Shown here piece after piece: positions 13,601 through 16,602 of a stretch of DNA of 16,602 nucleotides. Position 1 is the first letter of the stretch, and the number at the start of each line of letters is the position of its first letter. A program made the position numbers and the translations under genes. Source of the DNA: CANHCC01 sp040381555 (GTDB lineage Bacteria > Bacteroidota > Bacteroidia > J057 > RFSG01); assembly GCA_040381555.1 (NCBI GenBank), contig JBEIHC010000062.1, forward strand, positions 1 to 16,602. Reading direction: 5' to 3'. The notes beneath the pieces were generated by a model, which was not told the DNA's origin, ran no database searches, and was given only the letters and a program-made list of their open reading frames with translations.

Positions 13601-14158
13601 TTACTCGGCTGAAGTTTCGGCAGGCGCATCCGCTGCTGCTTCAGGGGCATTATCTTGAGCTTCAGCAACTACTTCTGGAGCTGCTTCTTCAGCAACGACT
13701 TCTTCAGCAGGAGGAATACTTTTAGCTAAAATTTTAGCTGCTTTATCTGCTCTTTGTTTAGATTCTCTAGCTAATTGCTCTTGAGCTGCTTTAGATTTCT
13801 CGGCAGAAATATTGGATTTTTTCTGTTCGATACGGCTTTGGCTATCTGACACCCATTTTTGGTAAGCTGCTTCAACTTCTTCAGCAGATAGACCTTTACG
13901 GAGCAAATGGTGCTTAAAATTAACCCCGGTATATTTCAGGATAGCCTGAACTGTATCGGTAGGTTGAGCACCTTGACGCAACCATTTTAAGGCAACTTCA
14001 TGGTTGATGCTGATTTCAGCGGGAACCCGAGTAGCGTCATAAACGCCAACGGTTTCGATAAATTTCCCATCACGGGGAGAACGGGCATCAGCGGCCACTA
14101 TGTGAAAATAGGGGTGACGCTTACGACCTTGTCTTCTTAATCTTAATTTAACCGGCAT
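13601..14158 (-). CDS. rpsP: 30S ribosomal protein S16 with long C-terminal extension
   Basis: A 185-residue protein whose first 85 or so residues are standard S16 (MPVKLRLRRQGRKRHPYFHI, ADARSPRDGKFIETVGVYD, ALKWLRQGAQPTDTVQAIL), a protein needed for 30S assembly. The rest is an extension: a helical, Lys/Gln/Ala-rich section (about 95-145) and an acidic Ala/Glu/Pro tail ending AETSAE. E. coli S16 is about 82 residues. I recall extended S16 in Bacteroidota, so this is probably lineage-typical rather than unique. It is co-transcribed with rimM, with a candidate -7 box about 40 bp upstream. Confidence 0.96.
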   Translation of the reverse strand: MPVKLRLRRQGRKRHPYFHIVAADARSPRDGKFIETVGVYDATRVPAEISINHEVALKWLRQGAQPTDTVQAILKYTGVNFKHHLLRKGLSAEEVEAAYQKWVSDSQSRIEQKKSNISAEKSKAAQEQLARESKQRADKAAKILAKSIPPAEEVVAEEAAPEVVAEAQDNAPEAAADAPAETSAE

Positions 14159-14200
14159 GTGAATTACTTCGTAATTATACTATGGTAAAGAAACGAGAGG

Positions 14201-14208
14201 CAAAAATA
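14201..14208 (-). promoter_or_regulatory. Candidate -7 box for rpsP-rimM (TATTTTTG)
   Basis: On the minus strand TATTTTTG fits TAnnTTTG exactly and lies 42 bp before the rpsP ATG. Just upstream is a short inverted pair CAGGA-CT-TCCTG (14210-14221), which may be chance. No clear -33 TTG is seen at the usual spacing. Confidence 0.5.
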
Positions 14209-14241
14209 ACAGGACTTCCTGAATTTTCCTAAAAATTTATC

Positions 14242-14982
14242 TTAAATCAATATTTTCCACCCTTTCAGGAGAAACTTCCGCATATCCTCATACGCGATTT
14301 TGCCATATCCCCCTTGGCCCCATCGGGTACCATTGGCCGCTTTGAAAAGAAAATACTTCTCCTTTTCATTGAATCCGGTCAAACAGATTGCTCTATGAGT
14401 CATATCCCCTGGCTTTACTCTAAATGTATCGGGTAAAACTGTTTTTCCATCTGACTCGCTCCAAGAGGAAGGCCACTTCATTTCTACTATTACGGGTCCA
14501 TTCTGATACAACTCCTCTTGCATCAATTCAAATTGATTTTTATCCCATTCTCTAAATATCGGCCTTGCATCTTTTATGCTATATCGCTCTGCTATCTGTG
14601 TAGAGAACAATAACTTCGGTATATCTGAACGACGCTCATAAGGCCAAGAGTAATCAGCCAATACACCCTGATTTTTTAGCACTTCAAAACAATCTTCAAC
14701 CCGTACGCCTCTGTTGTACAAAACAGTATCTTGCTGATTACCTGACTGATAATATAAATGCAAGGCACTTAGGGGGATTTTTTTACCTGATTTCCTAAAG
14801 ATTTGATATTCTGCAGCATATAAAACAGCAAAAGCATTTCGTGTGTTCAGCGTGCCTGCATCACGCACAGGGGTCAGGTATTGGGAATAATCGAGCAAGT
14901 TGGGGTAATTACCTGCTTGAAAGGCTGTGCCAAAACAGAAAACCCACACCAAAAAGAAAGAGAAAAAAACACGATTACGCAT
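14242..14982 (-). CDS. Exported papain-fold (C1A-like) protein, apparently non-catalytic
   Basis: A 246-residue exported protein with a signal peptide (MRNRVFF, hydrophobic run, about residues 1-23). Its layout follows papain-family peptidases: YSQYLTPVRDAG..NAFAVLYAAEYQ aligns with the TPVRDQGxCGSCWAFA active-site region, LSALHLYYQSG with the S-QxLxxC region, then VRVEDCFEVLKNQGVLADYSWPY, and THRAICLTGFNEKEKYFLFK with the catalytic-His strand, followed by GTRWGQGGYGKIAYEDM. The catalytic Cys position is Arg48 and the following Trp is Asn49; the catalytic Asn position (KNSWG) reads KAANG with Ala215; His196 is kept. It therefore looks like a pseudo-peptidase that may bind peptides or another protein. 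The alignment is by eye. It is upstream of and co-directional with rpsP, 83 bp away. Confidence 0.78.
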   Translation of the reverse strand: MRNRVFFSFFLVWVFCFGTAFQAGNYPNLLDYSQYLTPVRDAGTLNTRNAFAVLYAAEYQIFRKSGKKIPLSALHLYYQSGNQQDTVLYNRGVRVEDCFEVLKNQGVLADYSWPYERRSDIPKLLFSTQIAERYSIKDARPIFREWDKNQFELMQEELYQNGPVIVEMKWPSSWSESDGKTVLPDTFRVKPGDMTHRAICLTGFNEKEKYFLFKAANGTRWGQGGYGKIAYEDMRKFLLKGWKILI

Positions 14983-15155
14983 AGTTCAAAATTATAAAAA
15001 TTTTCATTACCTGAGATTTATACCAAACAAACCATCCTATTTATCTTATAATCAATTGAATAACCATAAAAACGAAAAACGGTAACCCCCAATGGCAATC
15101 CTCTGTTCACAAAAGCCAAAAATATTTCACAATTGGAAATACTATAACGGACTTA

Positions 15156-15968
15156 CTACCTCTTCTTTAGAGGACTATCAGGCTCGGCGGCAAAATGATT
15201 GAACACCATTTTATCCATCCAAGCGGGAAACAATTTATTCATCCAAACTGTCAGTTTTCCTTGACGCGTGAGGATTAAAGATCTCTTTCTTGCTACAACA
15301 GCGTTCAATATGCAATCGGCCACTTCTTCTGCAGACATTATTTTGGCTTCATCCAAAGGGCTTTCCCCTTGAGGACTTCCATCTGCGGAAAGGGCTTTAT
15401 TTCGAATACCGGAAGCCGTGAATCCCGGACTGGCAGTTAGTACATTTACTCCTTCATAGAGTAATTCCGTCCGAATAGATTCCAAAAATCCATTCATCGC
15501 AAATTTAGAAGCAGAATAGCCACATCGAGCAGGCAATCCTCTATAACCAGCAATAGAGGAAATCCCCACAATGCTTCCTTTGGACTGAATCAAAGATTCC
15601 AAAGCATATCGAGTACAATAGACTGTGCCCATGAAGTTAATCTGCATGATTTGCTCCATGACATCCAGATTCATATCCCGAAATAAGGCTCTCATGGAAA
15701 TTCCTGCATTATTCACCAAAACATCAATCCGACCAAACTCTTTGAGGCTTGAGTCAATAAATCGGGCACAATCTTCCTTATTGGCAACATCAGCCTGTAC
15801 AGCCAAAACTTTGTATCCCTGAGAACTCAGACTTTTCTGTGCCTCTTCCAATGCGGTGGCACTTCTCCCACAAATACTCAGGATTGCCCCTTCTGCTCCA
15901 AACCTATGCGCTAAAGCCAGACCAATACCACCGGAAGCCCCGGTAATTAAAACAACTTTTCCTTTCAT
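15156..15968 (-). CDS. Short-chain dehydrogenase/reductase
   Basis: A 270-residue NAD(P)-dependent oxidoreductase with a Rossmann fold. The cofactor-binding TGASGGIG (9-16), NNAG (86-89), the structural Asn111 and the catalytic Ser138, Tyr151 and Lys155 (YSASK) are all present. The sequence after the core (PGFTASGIRNKAL, then a basic RKRSLILTRQGK and WMNKLFPAWMDK) resembles the DHRS7-like/classical group, which reduces lipids, steroids or other ketones; the substrate here is unknown. The start at 15968 is set by a Shine-Dalgarno AAGGAG nine bases before it. A frame open to 16034 adds 22 residues that do not fit. It is a single gene, divergent from kup, with a Fur-box-like site upstream. Confidence 0.9.
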   Translation of the reverse strand: MKGKVVLITGASGGIGLALAHRFGAEGAILSICGRSATALEEAQKSLSSQGYKVLAVQADVANKEDCARFIDSSLKEFGRIDVLVNNAGISMRALFRDMNLDVMEQIMQINFMGTVYCTRYALESLIQSKGSIVGISSIAGYRGLPARCGYSASKFAMNGFLESIRTELLYEGVNVLTASPGFTASGIRNKALSADGSPQGESPLDEAKIMSAEEVADCILNAVVARKRSLILTRQGKLTVWMNKLFPAWMDKMVFNHFAAEPDSPLKKR

Positions 15969-15977
15969 TCGAATTTT

Positions 15978-15983
15978 CTCCTT
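15978..15983 (-). promoter_or_regulatory. Shine-Dalgarno AAGGAG of the dehydrogenase
   Basis: AAGGAG lies 9 bases before the ATG at 15968. It is the clearest ribosome-binding site I found in a window where most starts lack one, and it decides the start over the longer open frame. Confidence 0.65.
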
Positions 15984-15991
15984 ACGAAAGT

Positions 15992-16010
15992 AATAATGAT
16001 TCTCATTCAG
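15992..16010. promoter_or_regulatory. Fur-box-like site upstream of the dehydrogenase
   Basis: The plus-strand 19-mer AATAATGATTCTCATTCAG agrees with the classical Fur box GATAATGATAATCATTATC at 13 of 19 positions, mainly in the central ATAATGAT..TCATT part. On the minus strand a TTG (16014-16012) and TACTTTCG (15992-15985, one mismatch to TAnnTTTG) are 19 bp apart, so the site would fall between the -33 and -7 elements. A start from that -7 box would, however, run into the Shine-Dalgarno, which weakens the model. Confidence 0.3.
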
Positions 16011-16181
16011 GCAATATTTTCGCCAAAGAATCAAGCCGGATCATGTGGCAACCCAAAAATTGGTGTTCAAATTCCTGATAAGAAATACTGCCCAAGGAAA
16101 TTAGGGGGTGCAAAAAAACTCAGAGCGTGAATCCACAAAATTTGATTTAGTAATATATGAGTCAAGGTTATATCTTTTCCC

Positions 16182-16189
16182 TATTTTTG
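16182..16189 (+). promoter_or_regulatory. Candidate -7 box for kup (TATTTTTG)
   Basis: TATTTTTG is an exact TAnnTTTG match, 17 bp before the proposed TTG start. Transcription would begin near 16195, giving a leader of about a dozen bases. No clear -33 TTG was found at the usual spacing. Confidence 0.5.
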
Positions 16190-16206
16190 CAACAAATTAG
16201 AACGCA

Positions 16207-16602
16207 TTGGAATCGGGATCACATCATACGCAAAAGTTAAGTTTCGCCGGGTTACTCGTTACATTAGGCATTATTTATGGCGATATTGGAACTTCGCCCT
16301 TATATGTACTCAAGGCAATCATGGGGGATTCCCCAATTTCGGACACCCTAGTTTTTGGGGGGCTCTCTTGCATCTTCTGGACCTTAACGCTGCAAACGAC
16401 CCTAAAATATATTATGTTGACCCTTCGTGCCGATAATAATGGAGAAGCGGGAATATTTTCTTTGTATGCTCTGGTAAGAAGAAAGCAGAAAATACTCTGG
16501 ATACCAGCGATAATTCCTGCAATTATTGGAGGAGCCACCTTGCTTGCGGATGGGATTATCACCCCTCCAATCTCAGTTGCCTCTGCAATTGAAGGATTAA
16601 GA
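16207..16602 (+). CDS. kup: KUP-family potassium uptake protein, 5' part, TTG start
   Basis: The first 132 codons of a potassium/proton symporter of the inner membrane; the rest lies beyond the window. The diagnostic KLSFAGLLVTLGIIYGDIGT followed by SPLYV lies near the N-terminus, as in Kup/TrkD. Further signatures are TLKYIMLTLRADNNGEAGIF, then SLYALVRR, and the membrane segment with GGATLLADGIITPPISVASA. The frame opens after TAG at 16198-16200. No ATG lies between that stop and the conserved GDIGTSPLYV; the first in-frame ATG (16321) comes after it. TTG at 16207, giving (M)ESGSHHTQKLSFAG, fits the usual short N-terminus. The gene is divergent from the dehydrogenase. Confidence 0.9.
   Translation, partial: MESGSHHTQKLSFAGLLVTLGIIYGDIGTSPLYVLKAIMGDSPISDTLVFGGLSCIFWTLTLQTTLKYIMLTLRADNNGEAGIFSLYALVRRKQKILWIPAIIPAIIGGATLLADGIITPPISVASAIEGLR

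Noticed and set aside
16275..16562. 95-codon minus-strand frame at the right edge
   Set aside because: It is antisense to the clearly recognisable kup frame.

Overview
The window looks like a chromosomal segment from a member of the phylum Bacteroidota. Four lines of evidence support this. (1) The -7 box TAnnTTTG precedes proS, the first cyclophilin gene, rpsP and kup. (2) Most starts have no clear Shine-Dalgarno. (3) Several genes belong to families I associate with Bacteroidota: type-3 (archaeal/eukaryotic-like) ProS, an OmpP1/FadL-like barrel, a redoxin ending GCxIKWK, a small protein with an ASGCSID motif, and S16 with a long acidic tail. (4) Predicted lipoproteins and exported proteins are abundant. 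No tRNA, rRNA, transposase or CRISPR array was seen, so no genus is proposed.

Layout. 1-2952 (minus strand): a Gly/Trp-rich lipoprotein followed 27 bp later by an outer-membrane barrel; the barrel gene's stop codon lies in a 7-bp tandem repeat at the window edge. 3042-4520 (plus): proS, divergent from the lipoprotein, with a hairpin in its leader. 4521-4872: noncoding DNA carrying palindromic GACGGGC/GACGCAC elements. 4873-6591 (minus): a tight operon of Sfp-type phosphopantetheinyl transferase, TlpA-like lipoprotein and redoxin-like protein; the whole TlpA signal peptide is encoded inside the end of the transferase gene. 6683-7132 (plus): a small conserved protein of unknown function, convergent with a minus-strand operon at 7144-9850 (aldo/keto reductase, unknown exported protein, HD-domain protein with a kinase-like C-terminal half whose P-loop looks broken). 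9851-10610 has no convincing gene. 10611-10865: a histone-H1-like Lys/Ala/Pro repeat protein with a strong terminator.

11155-12843 (plus): two tandem cyclophilin-type prolyl isomerases, one a lipoprotein and one with an ordinary signal peptide, both with a helical insert. After a terminator comes a 16-bp tandem repeat array (12901-12980), then the terminator of the oppositely oriented rpsP-rimM operon (14158-13050). Upstream of that, on the minus strand, are a secreted papain-fold protein lacking its catalytic Cys and Asn (14982-14242) and a short-chain dehydrogenase (15968-15156) with a Fur-box-like site upstream. The window ends inside kup (potassium uptake), which appears to start with TTG at 16207.

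Functional picture: mostly housekeeping genes (proS, rpsP, rimM, acyl-carrier-protein activation, potassium uptake) interspersed with envelope functions (barrel, lipoproteins, periplasmic folding and thiol chemistry). The most unusual items are three apparently catalytically altered enzymes (HD/kinase-like protein, papain-like protein, redoxin), the overprinted lipoprotein signal peptide, and two distinct noncoding repeat families. I did not find a clear new multi-gene defence or mobile system.
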